NCBI GenBank assembly: GCA_964595945.1
Contig: CAZQSL010000028.1
Coordinates: 1 to 31,169 of the forward strand
Length of the DNA stretch: 31,169 nucleotides
Reading direction: 5' to 3'
Origin: CAZQSL01 sp964595945
GTDB taxonomy: Bacteria; UBP15; UBA6099; JAJRTR01
This document shows positions 24,117 through 31,137 of this stretch, in pieces. Numbering within the stretch: position 1 is the stretch's first letter; each line of letters begins with the position of its first letter. Both the position numbers and the translations under genes were made by a program. The notes below the pieces were generated by a model. It was not told the DNA's origin and searched no databases. It saw nothing but the letters and a program-made list of their open reading frames with translations.

Positions 24117-24376
24117 CGGCGACCTCTTTTCCACGGCGGTTTCTGCTGCCGGACTTTCTTTGTCCTGCCAGGCGTCTTGTAGAAATACCGGCCAAGAGCG
24201 CGGTACAGGATGATGCCGGCAAGCGGCATGGCAAGCACGATCACCCAGAATATCTTGTCTGCGGCACGCAAGTCTTTCCTGCGAAGGCATTCGATGTAGT
24301 GATACAGCCATATTACCGCGAGTATGCCGCCTGTAATGCCGATGATTATTGCGCCGTAGTTCGGATCGTGCCGCAT
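24113..24376 (-). CDS. Small PLDc_N-like membrane protein
   Basis: An 87-aa protein with two membrane helices (AIIIGITGGILAVIWLYHYIE and IFWVIVLAMPLAGIILYRALG) and a very basic C-terminus. The second helix carries the PLDc_N signature (FWVIVLAMPLAGIILY), a domain found at the N-terminus of cardiolipin synthases and as free-standing proteins. GGGAG lies five bases before the ATG. It overlaps the DUF2723-like gene by ATGA, so the two are made together, and a good promoter lies just upstream. Role unknown. Confidence 0.85.
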   Translation of the reverse strand: MRHDPNYGAIIIGITGGILAVIWLYHYIECLRRKDLRAADKIFWVIVLAMPLAGIILYRALGRYFYKTPGRTKKVRQQKPPWKRGRR

Positions 24377-24404
24377 CGCAGCTCCCGTGCATGAATCTCA
24401 ATCC

Positions 24405-24433
24405 ATTTTACGGGAAAGTGCTTCATTATGCAA
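24405..24433 (-). promoter_or_regulatory. Probable promoter of the PLDc_N-like gene
   Basis: Read on the minus strand, TTGCAT (24433-24428) and TAAAAT (24410-24405) are 17 bases apart. The implied transcript starts about 22 bases before the ATG at 24376. The -10 matches five of six consensus bases, the -35 three of six. Confidence 0.5.
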
Positions 24434-24599
24434 AACCGTTCATGCTTGTCCCTTTCATATTACACTTGGAAAAGATCGCATCATGGCGAAATTCCATGTT
24501 TCATCGCTCAACAGGTTTTCTGGGACAATCAGGAAAACGTCCGGCGGGCTACATTTTCCGTCGCACCGGGATTATAGTAAAGATGCTTGGGAGGGGGAG

Positions 24600-25424
24600 A
24601 TGATAAAAGACACGGAAAACGGCTGGAGAGACAGGCCGCCGGTGCTGTCGCTCGAAGGGATTTCGCTATGGCGTGACGGGGTGACGATCATCAGCGACGT
24701 GAGCTTGAGGGTGCAGAAAGGACAGCATTGGGCTGTCGTAGGTCCCAATGGATCGGGCAAGACGACACTGCTGATGATAGCATGCGGATACCGGCAATCG
24801 AGCGCGGGACGAGTGTTTCTGCTCGATGGCTGGCACGGTGATATCGTGATACCCGAGGTGCGAAGACGCGTGGGTATAGTCAGCAATTCCATCGCGGAGC
24901 ACTTTTTGAAATATCATCCCGGCACGACGGGCATACAGGCGGTCATTTCCGGCAGGACGGCGACGCTTGGCTCCCACCATGCCGAACGGGCGGGTATGAC
25001 TGCGGAGGCAGAACGGCTGCTCGCGAATATGAATGCGTCGCACATTGCCTCCATGACGTTCCATCACATGTCGAGCGGGCAGCGCCAGGTGTGTCTCATC
25101 GCACGCGCTCTCATGTCGGAATGCGAATTGCTCGTATTTGACGAACCATGCGCCAATCTCGATCTAACTGCGCGCGAAAGCATGCTCTCGCTGATCGATC
25201 ATCTGACGACGCTCGATGGCGGTCCCACCGTGATTTTTGTCACCCACCATATCGAAGAAATCGTCGAAGGTATCACACATGTGCTGATGGTAAGGCATGG
25301 CAAGGAGTTTTTTTCGGGGCATAAGCAGGAAGCGCTGACGGATGAGCGCATCTCGCGTCTGTTCAACGTGCCGGTGTCTGTCACCGTCAGGGCAGGCCGC
25401 TACTGGCCGCTCGTGGACAGGTAA
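24600..25424 (+). CDS. ABC ATP-binding protein, ModF/PhrA (COG1119)-like
   Basis: A 274-aa single ATPase domain. Walker A GPNGSGKTT (48-56), a signature that deviates to MSSGQRQ (157-163), Walker B LLVFDEPCANLD (177-188) and the switch His in FVTHHIEEI are all present, so ATP hydrolysis is expected. The stretch GQHWAVVGPNGSGKTTLLM and RVGIVSNSIAEHF fits ModF/PhrA/YlmA-type proteins, annotated as molybdate transport or photorepair ATPases. No permease or binding protein is adjacent. The ATG at 24600 follows a strong purine tract (GGGAGGGGGAG); the frame extends 71 codons upstream through a non-conserved region that also holds the divergent promoter, so I do not use it. Confidence 0.88.
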   Translation: MIKDTENGWRDRPPVLSLEGISLWRDGVTIISDVSLRVQKGQHWAVVGPNGSGKTTLLMIACGYRQSSAGRVFLLDGWHGDIVIPEVRRRVGIVSNSIAEHFLKYHPGTTGIQAVISGRTATLGSHHAERAGMTAEAERLLANMNASHIASMTFHHMSSGQRQVCLIARALMSECELLVFDEPCANLDLTARESMLSLIDHLTTLDGGPTVIFVTHHIEEIVEGITHVLMVRHGKEFFSGHKQEALTDERISRLFNVPVSVTVRAGRYWPLVDR

Positions 25425-25481
25425 TACTATCTGTCAGCCCCCAAGTCAACGGGAGACTGAGTCCGTGATGCCGAAAAATAT

Positions 25482-25510
25482 TTGACGGCTGTACATTGCC
25501 TCAGTATAAT
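25482..25510 (+). promoter_or_regulatory. lexA promoter
   Basis: TTGACG (25482-25487) and consensus TATAAT (25505-25510) are separated by exactly 17 bases. The start site should be near 25517. One CTG-N10-CAG box fills the spacer and another covers the start site, which indicates repression by LexA itself. Confidence 0.9.
25489..25504 (+). promoter_or_regulatory. SOS box 1 (LexA operator) between -35 and -10
   Basis: CTGTACATTGCCTCAG is a CTG-N10-CAG element that ends at the base before TATAAT. LexA bound here would block RNA polymerase. Confidence 0.75.
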
Positions 25511-25511
25511 A

Positions 25512-25527
25512 CTGTATATTAAGACAG
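25512..25527 (+). promoter_or_regulatory. SOS box 2 (LexA operator) at the transcription start
   Basis: CTGTATATTAAGACAG is a second CTG-N10-CAG element, closer to the E. coli consensus (left half plus TA flank identical). It lies 23 bases downstream of box 1 and covers the expected start site. Confidence 0.8.
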
Positions 25528-25560
25528 CGGCAGGCAGAAAACAAACGGAGGCGAAAACAA

Positions 25561-26154
25561 ATGGCGGTACGCGAGCTTACGCAAAGGCAGAAAGAAATAC
25601 TCATATTCATCGAAGAATACATGGAAATGCGCGGCTATCCGCCGACCATCCGCCAGATCGGCGAAAGATTCGGCATCAAATCACCCAACGGTGTCGCCGA
25701 TCATCTCAAAGCGCTCGCACGCAAAGGGGCTATCACTCACGACAAACACACCGCGCGCGGCATTGTCCTCACTCACAAAACCGAAAAAGGCATTCCCCTC
25801 GTAGGTCGTGTCGCCGCCGGCACTCCCATACTCGCTGCCGAAAACATCGACGATTTCATTACGATCGAACGCATGTTGCCAATCGATGGAAAATGCTTTG
25901 CACTCAAAGTCAAGGGCGACAGCATGATAGACGACGGTATCCACAATGGCGATATCGTAGTTGTACAACCACAGAAAACCGCGCAGAACGGCGAAATAGT
26001 CGTCGCCATCATCGAAGATGAAGCCACTGTCAAACGATACTACAAAGAGCGCAACGCAATCCGCCTTCAACCAGCCAATTCCGCCTATCAGCCCATATTG
26101 TCGACGAACGTAGAGCTATGTGGCCGTGTAGTCGGTGTGATCCGGCGGGTATGA
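25561..26154 (+). CDS. lexA: LexA repressor
   Basis: A 197-aa SOS repressor and self-cleaving protease. N-terminal winged helix: PPTIRQIGERFGIKSPNGVADHLKALARKG (27-56), nearly identical in the recognition helix to E. coli LexA (Ser41, Asn43 kept; Ala-Glu-Glu become Val-Ala-Asp). The cleavage site is Ala86-Gly87 in GRVAAGTPI, the nucleophile is Ser121 in KGDSMIDDGI, and the base is Lys158 in EATVKRYY, each offset by two from E. coli. RecA-stimulated autocleavage is therefore expected. GGAGG lies nine bases before the ATG. The promoter carries two SOS boxes, so it is autoregulated. No recA, recX or error-prone polymerase gene is adjacent. Confidence 0.97.
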   Translation: MAVRELTQRQKEILIFIEEYMEMRGYPPTIRQIGERFGIKSPNGVADHLKALARKGAITHDKHTARGIVLTHKTEKGIPLVGRVAAGTPILAAENIDDFITIERMLPIDGKCFALKVKGDSMIDDGIHNGDIVVVQPQKTAQNGEIVVAIIEDEATVKRYYKERNAIRLQPANSAYQPILSTNVELCGRVVGVIRRV

Positions 26155-26537
26155 TGGCAAAAGTGTTTCCCACGTCAGTGATCATCTTGCGAGCCGGGCC
26201 TCAAATCCGCCCGGGCACAGGTTGTCCGGTGGTTTGTATCGAAAACAATCTACCGCTTCGGAGCAGTAATTTGTCTCAGACCTGATTTCCTAAGGGTTTG
26301 GAAGAAAATAAACATAGCAAGATTGCGCCGGATTTTTGGCCGTAATCAAGGCGCTTGCGAAGGAGCATACCTAAAGGTATGTAACTGAGCAGGCAACACA
26401 GAAGACGGAAAAATAAGACAAGCAAGATGCTAAGGTTATTTTGTGACAAACCCTAATGCAAATCGATGCCGCTTTTCATCAGATGCCCTTACTGGCATAC
26501 TATTAGTGCAAAAAACATGGGTATGGTTTAGTGTCTG
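26155..26537. other. Gene-free region between lexA and ribF
   Basis: No coding frame is supported in these 383 bases. A GC-rich inverted repeat lies just after lexA (26193-26216) but without a T run. The middle and right are occupied by a ~180-bp imperfect palindrome (26284-26464), listed separately. The rest before ribF is AT-rich and shows no clear ribosome site or promoter. Confidence 0.6.
26284..26464. repeat. ~180-bp imperfect palindrome, MITE- or REP-like
   Basis: The left end TAAGGGTTTG (26291-26300) matches the inverted right end (26447-26456) at nine of ten bases. The match continues inward for about 35 bases with few differences (AAATAA, TAGCA, TTGC blocks) and outward to GATTT (26284-26288) against AAATC (26460-26464). 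Further in, ATTTTT/CCGT and TTGC/GCAA blocks still pair. The centre is a perfect hairpin CATACC-TAAA-GGTATG (26366-26381), exactly in the middle of the element. It encodes no protein. It could be a non-autonomous mobile element or a structured RNA. Confidence 0.75.
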
Positions 26538-27473
26538 ATGATAACGATAAATGATGTGAATAGATTCGCGGCTTACGGATTCGGTCATACGGCGCTTGCG
26601 CTGGGGTGTTTCGATGGGGTGCACAGAGGCCATGCAACGATATTGTCCCGGGTGGTTGCCATGGCCCGGGCATACGGGATGTCATCGGGACTGTTGACGT
26701 TCGATCCGCATCCGCTTGAAGTTATAGCGCCGGAAGTTGCGCCCATGCTGCTTTCGCCAGGCGGGGAAAAGTCGCGGCTGCTTGCGGAAACGGGAATCGA
26801 TTTTGCTGTGGTTATGCCGTTTACCCCCGCGCTTTCGCAGATGGTTGCTCAAGATTTTTTGCGTGAAGTCCTTCTTGGGCGGCTTGGCATGAAAATGATG
26901 ACAGTGGGGCGTGACGTGAGGTTTGGCAGTGGAGGGCAGGGGGACGCGGTATTTTTGGCTCACGAGTCGGCGGCTGGCGATTTTCAGGTGGATGTGCTTT
27001 CGCCAGTGGCGGTCAATGGCGAACTTGTCAGCAGCACGTCAGTGCGTGAGGCTGTGGCCCGTGGCGATATCGGGTCGGCGGCGGCGATGCTGGGGCGGGG
27101 TTATGCGGTGACAGGGCCGGTGGTGGAGGGGCGCAGGGTGGGGCGTACGATCGGCGTGCCGACAGCGAATGTCGCTGTGCATCCGCGCAAACTGTTGCCA
27201 CCGGATGGCGTGTACGCCGCGCGGGTGACGATCGATCGCCATCGCGCGCCACTGCCGGGTGTGCTGAACATCGGTATCAGGCCCACGCTTGACGACGGAC
27301 GCGCCCGGACATTCGAGGTGCATATCATCGGATTTGATGCCGATATTTATGATACTGTCATCACGGTGGAAATCGTCGCACCTGTCCGGCACGAGCAAAA
27401 GTTTGATTCGCTACTTGAGCTTTCCCGCCAAATAGATATGGATATAGCTGTTGCGCTCGAACAGCTTAACTAA
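26538..27473 (+). CDS. ribF: Bifunctional riboflavin kinase / FAD synthetase
   Basis: A 311-aa enzyme that makes FMN from riboflavin and FAD from FMN. The N-terminal adenylyltransferase domain has GCFDGVHRGH (23-32), TFDPHP and VGRDVRFGSGGQGD, and SSTSVREAVARGDI as the ISSTxIR-type motif. The C-terminal kinase domain has VGRTIGVPTANV, PPDGVYAARV and NIGIRPTLDDG with ARTFEVHIIGFDADIY. Length is typical. The ATG at 26538 has no good ribosome site. Its base use differs from lexA, rpsO and pnp around it: the coding strand is G-rich with many CTT, CTG, TTG and GGG codons rather than C-ending ones. The rpsO promoter appears to lie in its last codons. Confidence 0.96.
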   Translation: MITINDVNRFAAYGFGHTALALGCFDGVHRGHATILSRVVAMARAYGMSSGLLTFDPHPLEVIAPEVAPMLLSPGGEKSRLLAETGIDFAVVMPFTPALSQMVAQDFLREVLLGRLGMKMMTVGRDVRFGSGGQGDAVFLAHESAAGDFQVDVLSPVAVNGELVSSTSVREAVARGDIGSAAAMLGRGYAVTGPVVEGRRVGRTIGVPTANVAVHPRKLLPPDGVYAARVTIDRHRAPLPGVLNIGIRPTLDDGRARTFEVHIIGFDADIYDTVITVEIVAPVRHEQKFDSLLELSRQIDMDIAVALEQLN

Positions 27474-27479
27474 TACAAT
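27451..27479 (+). promoter_or_regulatory. Probable promoter of rpsO at the end of ribF
   Basis: TTGCGC (27451-27456) and TACAAT (27474-27479) are 17 bases apart. The -10 overlaps the base after the ribF stop. A transcript from here would have a leader of about 80 bases with short inverted repeats (CGTACG twice; CGCGT/ACGCG). Confidence 0.5.
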
Positions 27480-27564
27480 ATGCTATCCGTACGCGATAGT
27501 CGTACGCGTAAGCCGGAACGCGTGACCGCGCCGGCATTCAACACAAAATCGGAGGTGAAAACCA

Positions 27565-27834
27565 ATGCCGCTCAACCCGGAAGAAAAAGGACAGATCATC
27601 GAAAAATTCAGAAAACACGAAACCGACTCCGGCTCACCCGAAGTACAAATCGCGCTTCTGACACGCAGAATCCAGCTCCTGACCGAACATCTAAAGAAAA
27701 ACAAGAAAGACCATAGCTCCCGCCGCGGACTGCTCATGATGGTCGGCCAGCGCCGCAGACTGCTCAACTATCTGATCAAGAATGACCCGCTCAGATACGA
27801 AACCGTCATCAAAGAACTTGGCCTCAGAAAATAA
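27565..27834 (+). CDS. rpsO: 30S ribosomal protein S15
   Basis: An 89-aa protein of exactly the usual length. HETDSGSPEVQIALLTRRI, HLKKNKKDHSSRRGLLMMVGQRRRLLNYL and YETVIKELGLRK are the 16S rRNA-binding S15 sequence. It binds early in assembly of the 30S platform. A strong ribosome site (GGAGGTG) precedes the ATG. The order rpsO-pnp is conserved in many bacteria. Confidence 0.98.
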   Translation: MPLNPEEKGQIIEKFRKHETDSGSPEVQIALLTRRIQLLTEHLKKNKKDHSSRRGLLMMVGQRRRLLNYLIKNDPLRYETVIKELGLRK

Positions 27835-28090
27835 TCTGGCAAGCACCAAAGCAGCCGTGTATCATCGCCAGATGCAGAGCACGGCAGCAAATGCACTTTG
27901 AGACGACAAACCAAAGCCGCAGTCGCCCGGCGGATATTCCGATGGGCGCGACATTGTGGCAACGGAAGAACCGGCCGGATCGCAGAACCAAAGAAAACAT
28001 ACTTGGATCGCCGGCCCAACCCCCCGGCACCGCCCTGTTGACTTCGGGCGCTACGCTGGTTCTTTCCCGGTAAAAACTCAGGAGAAAATA
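27835..28090 (+). promoter_or_regulatory. Structured rpsO-pnp spacer / pnp leader
   Basis: This 256-base spacer holds two inverted repeats: 27922-27952 (GTCGCCC against GGGCGCGAC with a bulge) and 27973-28016 (GGCCGG-ATC against GATCG-CCGGCC). In E. coli the pnp leader folds into a hairpin cut by RNase III, after which PNPase represses its own mRNA. A similar scheme is plausible here but not shown by sequence alone. No gene is supported. Confidence 0.4.
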
Positions 28091-30295
28091 ATGGATCACA
28101 GCGAAATCAAGGTGGAAATCGGAGGCAAAGACCTCATCTTTTCGACCGGTAAACTCGCAAAACAGGCAGGCGGTTCGGTAGTAGTGCAATATGCCGAATC
28201 CGTCCTCATCGCCACAGCAACAGCATCCTCATCCGACACCGAAAGGGATTACTTCCCGCTCAGTGTCGAATTCGAGGAAAAACTCTACGCCGCAGGCAAA
28301 ATCCCCGGCGGTTTCCTCAAAAGAGAAGGTCGCGCGTCAGAACACGCCATCATAAGCGCCCGTCTGATCGACCGCTCCATCAGACCACTCTTTCCGAGCG
28401 AATACAAAAAAGAAGTCCAGGTCGTCTGCCTCACTCTCTCTTCCGACATGGAAAACCCCCTCGACGTCCTCGGCCTCAACGCAGCATCAGTAGCCCTCTG
28501 CCTCTCAGGCATACCGTTCGACGGCCCCGTCGCCGGCGTCCGCGTCGGCAGGATCGATGGCGAACTCGTCATCAACCCAACCTTCTCACAACTCAAGACC
28601 AGCGACATGGACATCATGCTCGCCGGCACCGAAGACGCCATCCTAATGGTCGAAGGCGAATGCAACGAAGTAACGGAAGAAGACTTTCTCAAAGCCCTCG
28701 AATTCGGCCACAGGGAAATCGGCAAAATCACCGTCGCACAGCGCGAAATCATCGCAAAATGCGCAAAACCACCCATCGAATTCATCCCGCCCACCCACGA
28801 TAGCGAACTCGAAACCAAAGTCCGCGAATTCGCACACGACCGCGTCATCGAATCCCTTACCAACAAGATGAAACAGGAACGCGACGCCCTCATCCGTGCC
28901 CTCAATGACGACACGGTCAAGTCCCTCGCCACACTGCCAGTCGAAGAAGAAGGCACGGAACCCAAAATCGACGGCGCGAAAGCAAAAAAAGTCTGCGAGA
29001 TGGTCCACGAGCTCGAAAAAGACCTCATGCGCGAACAGATATTCACAAAAGCAATCCGCGCTGACGGCCGCACACTCGACGAAATCCGCCCCATCTCATG
29101 TGAAGTAGGCATACTGCCACGCACACACGGCTCGGCCCTTTTCACACGTGGCCAGACACAGGTGCTCACCATCACCACACTCGGCGCAAAAACCGACTCG
29201 CAGCGCATCGACGGCATCTCCGAAGATGAATTCAAAGCCTATATGCACCAGTACAACTTCCCGCCGTTCAGCGTCGGCGAAGTCAAACCCATGCGCGGCC
29301 CCTCACGACGCGATATCGGCCACGGCAACCTCGCGGAGCGCGCACTAATCCGCATGCTCCCGCCTGAAGACTCTTTCCCATACGCTGTCCGCGCTGTGTC
29401 CGAAGTCCTCGAAAGCAACGGCTCAAGCTCCATGGCCAGCGTCTGCGGCAGCACCCTCAGCCTCATGGACGCAGGCGTGCCGATCAAGCGCCCCGTCGCT
29501 GGCATCGCCATGGGGCTCATCCTCGACAAATCAGGCGACTACCGCGTCCTCACCGACATCCAGGGGCTCGAAGACCACCTCGGCGACATGGACTTCAAAG
29601 TCGCAGGCTCCGAAGCCGGCATCACTGCCATACAGATGGATATCAAAGTCAAGGGCATCACTCTCGCCATCATGGAAGACGCAATGGCAAAAGCGAAAAA
29701 GGCTCGCGCATTTATCCTCGGAAAAATGCTCGCCGTCCTCGACACTCCCCGCACTGACCTTTCACCCTTCGCGCCGCGCATCATTTCCATTAAAATCGAT
29801 CCCGAAAAAATCGGTAGCGTAATCGGCCCCGGCGGCAAGAACATCCGCGCAATCATCGCCGAAACCGGCGCCGACATCGACATCGAAGACGATGGCACCG
29901 TCCTCATCTACGCCCGCGACGCCGAAAAAGGCATCGCAGCACGCGAACGCATCGAAGCCATGGTCGAAGAGGTCGAACCCGGCAAAATCTACAAAGGCAC
30001 TGTAAAACGCATTATGAACTTCGGCGCTTTCGTAGAAATCCTTCCCGGCACAGAAGGCCTCGTCCACATCAGCCAGCTTTCCGACGCAAGAGTCGAAAAG
30101 GTCGAAGACGTTGTCGCCATTGGCGATACGGTACAGGTAAGAGTCCGCGAAATCGACGAACTCGGCCGCGTCAATCTCACCATGAAGCTCGACGATACAT
30201 CACCCGTCACACCGCGCCCGCAGGGCGACCGCAGACCCGGCGGCGGTGGACGTCCGGGTGGCGGTGGCAGACCCGGCGGCGGTCCAAGACGCTGA
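28091..30295 (+). CDS. pnp: Polynucleotide phosphorylase
   Basis: A 734-aa 3'-5' exoribonuclease that degrades RNA using phosphate and takes part in the degradosome. It has two RNase PH domains: the first begins KVEIGGKDLIFSTGKLAKQAGGSVVV and holds GGFLKREGRASEHAI; the second holds RADGRTLDEIRPI, PRTHGSALFTRGQTQ, the phosphate-binding ESNGSSSMASVCG and metal ligands in DMDFKVAGSEAGITAIQMDIK. A KH domain (GPGG near 578) and an S1 domain (about 630-705, KIYKGTVKRIMNFGAFVEI) follow, then a glycine/arginine-rich tail (GGGGRPGGG). The ATG at 28091 has AGGAG seven bases upstream. A terminator follows. Confidence 0.97.
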   Translation: MDHSEIKVEIGGKDLIFSTGKLAKQAGGSVVVQYAESVLIATATASSSDTERDYFPLSVEFEEKLYAAGKIPGGFLKREGRASEHAIISARLIDRSIRPLFPSEYKKEVQVVCLTLSSDMENPLDVLGLNAASVALCLSGIPFDGPVAGVRVGRIDGELVINPTFSQLKTSDMDIMLAGTEDAILMVEGECNEVTEEDFLKALEFGHREIGKITVAQREIIAKCAKPPIEFIPPTHDSELETKVREFAHDRVIESLTNKMKQERDALIRALNDDTVKSLATLPVEEEGTEPKIDGAKAKKVCEMVHELEKDLMREQIFTKAIRADGRTLDEIRPISCEVGILPRTHGSALFTRGQTQVLTITTLGAKTDSQRIDGISEDEFKAYMHQYNFPPFSVGEVKPMRGPSRRDIGHGNLAERALIRMLPPEDSFPYAVRAVSEVLESNGSSSMASVCGSTLSLMDAGVPIKRPVAGIAMGLILDKSGDYRVLTDIQGLEDHLGDMDFKVAGSEAGITAIQMDIKVKGITLAIMEDAMAKAKKARAFILGKMLAVLDTPRTDLSPFAPRIISIKIDPEKIGSVIGPGGKNIRAIIAETGADIDIEDDGTVLIYARDAEKGIAARERIEAMVEEVEPGKIYKGTVKRIMNFGAFVEILPGTEGLVHISQLSDARVEKVEDVVAIGDTVQVRVREIDELGRVNLTMKLDDTSPVTPRPQGDRRPGGGGRPGGGGRPGGGPRR

Positions 30296-30327
30296 CCTTC
30301 ACCACTCAGCATTATCATTACAAACAC

Positions 30328-30363
30328 AAAGAGCGGCCATCATTAGCCGCTCTTTTTATTTCT
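30328..30363 (+). terminator. Rho-independent terminator after pnp
   Basis: AAAGAGCGGC (30328-30337), loop CATCATTA and GCCGCTCTTT (30346-30355) form a perfect 10-bp stem followed by TTATTTC. It also lies between convergent genes, so it may act on both strands. Confidence 0.92.
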
Positions 30364-30377
30364 ATCACCACAGGCGG

Positions 30378-30944
30378 TTATTTACCCCATAACAGGCTTC
30401 TCCTGTCAAGATCAATTTCGCTTGACTGGAGGTGGATAAGGCACTCCTCTACAGCCGATATAAACGCCACGCCGCAGACAATCGCAAGCAGTGATCGATT
30501 GAACGAAAAATGAAAGAACACGGGACTTACATAAACAAGTAACCCCGCCGCCTTGTTACCCCATGTATGAAGCCCCGCATATCGCCGATACTTGACTAAT
30601 GCAATCACCATAGCGGCAATTCGCACTAATATTATTGCCAATAACGGTAGAACAAACCACATGAATACCATAGCCCCATGGCGCACGAAAAACACCGTGA
30701 CAACACCAAACATTACGATATCACCCGCGCTGTCGAGTCTTGCCCCAAGTGTGCTTGTACAACCGAGCCTGCGAGCCAGATATCCATCTGCCACATCTGA
30801 CAAGCCGCAAGCCGCATAAAGAATAAGCACTATCCAGATATCACTACTATCCATCACAAACAGTAAAGCTGCCGCCATAAAAATTCGAAGCACTGACAGA
30901 CAGTTCGGTACATTACGCAATATGATGCTTGTCCCTTTTTTCAT
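30378..30944 (-). CDS. CDP-alcohol phosphatidyltransferase
   Basis: A 188-aa membrane enzyme. The full CDP-OH-P motif is present: Asp50-x2-Asp53-Gly54-x2-Ala57-Arg58-x8-Gly67-x3-Asp71-x3-Asp75 (GLSDVADGYLARRLG...GARLDSAGD). About six hydrophobic segments fit the family. It joins a CDP-activated lipid to an alcohol such as glycerol phosphate, serine or inositol; the acceptor cannot be told from the sequence. The ATG at 30944 begins with MKKGTS; the frame extends to a TTG at 30998 with no better ribosome site. The gene stands alone, convergent with pnp. Confidence 0.88.
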   Translation of the reverse strand: MKKGTSIILRNVPNCLSVLRIFMAAALLFVMDSSDIWIVLILYAACGLSDVADGYLARRLGCTSTLGARLDSAGDIVMFGVVTVFFVRHGAMVFMWFVLPLLAIILVRIAAMVIALVKYRRYAGLHTWGNKAAGLLVYVSPVFFHFSFNRSLLAIVCGVAFISAVEECLIHLQSSEIDLDRRSLLWGK

Positions 30945-31137
30945 AATAATAAACTCGCCGCCAGGGCGGTATTTGTCAACACTCAATTTTTCGCTCAAGT
31001 TGCCAAAACCCGGATATTCGCTTTCGATCGAATTTTTGGAGTTCGGGTAAAATATACCGTACTATACCCCCTGTTTTTACACGGTATTCTGGTTTTCGCG
31101 AAATAACTTTGTACGTAAGCGTTCACGACAAGAGCAT

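Noticed and set aside
24117..24401. 95-codon N-terminal extension of the DUF2723-like gene
   Set aside because: It overlaps the PLDc_N-like gene in another frame, and the ATG at 24116 starts a good signal-anchor helix with ATGA coupling.
26193..26216. GC-rich inverted repeat after lexA as a terminator
   Set aside because: The stem (GCCGGGC/GCCCGGGC) has a bulge and no T run follows.
28285..29235. 316-codon open frame on the minus strand
   Set aside because: It lies inside pnp and has a Ser/Arg-rich composition typical of an antisense shadow.
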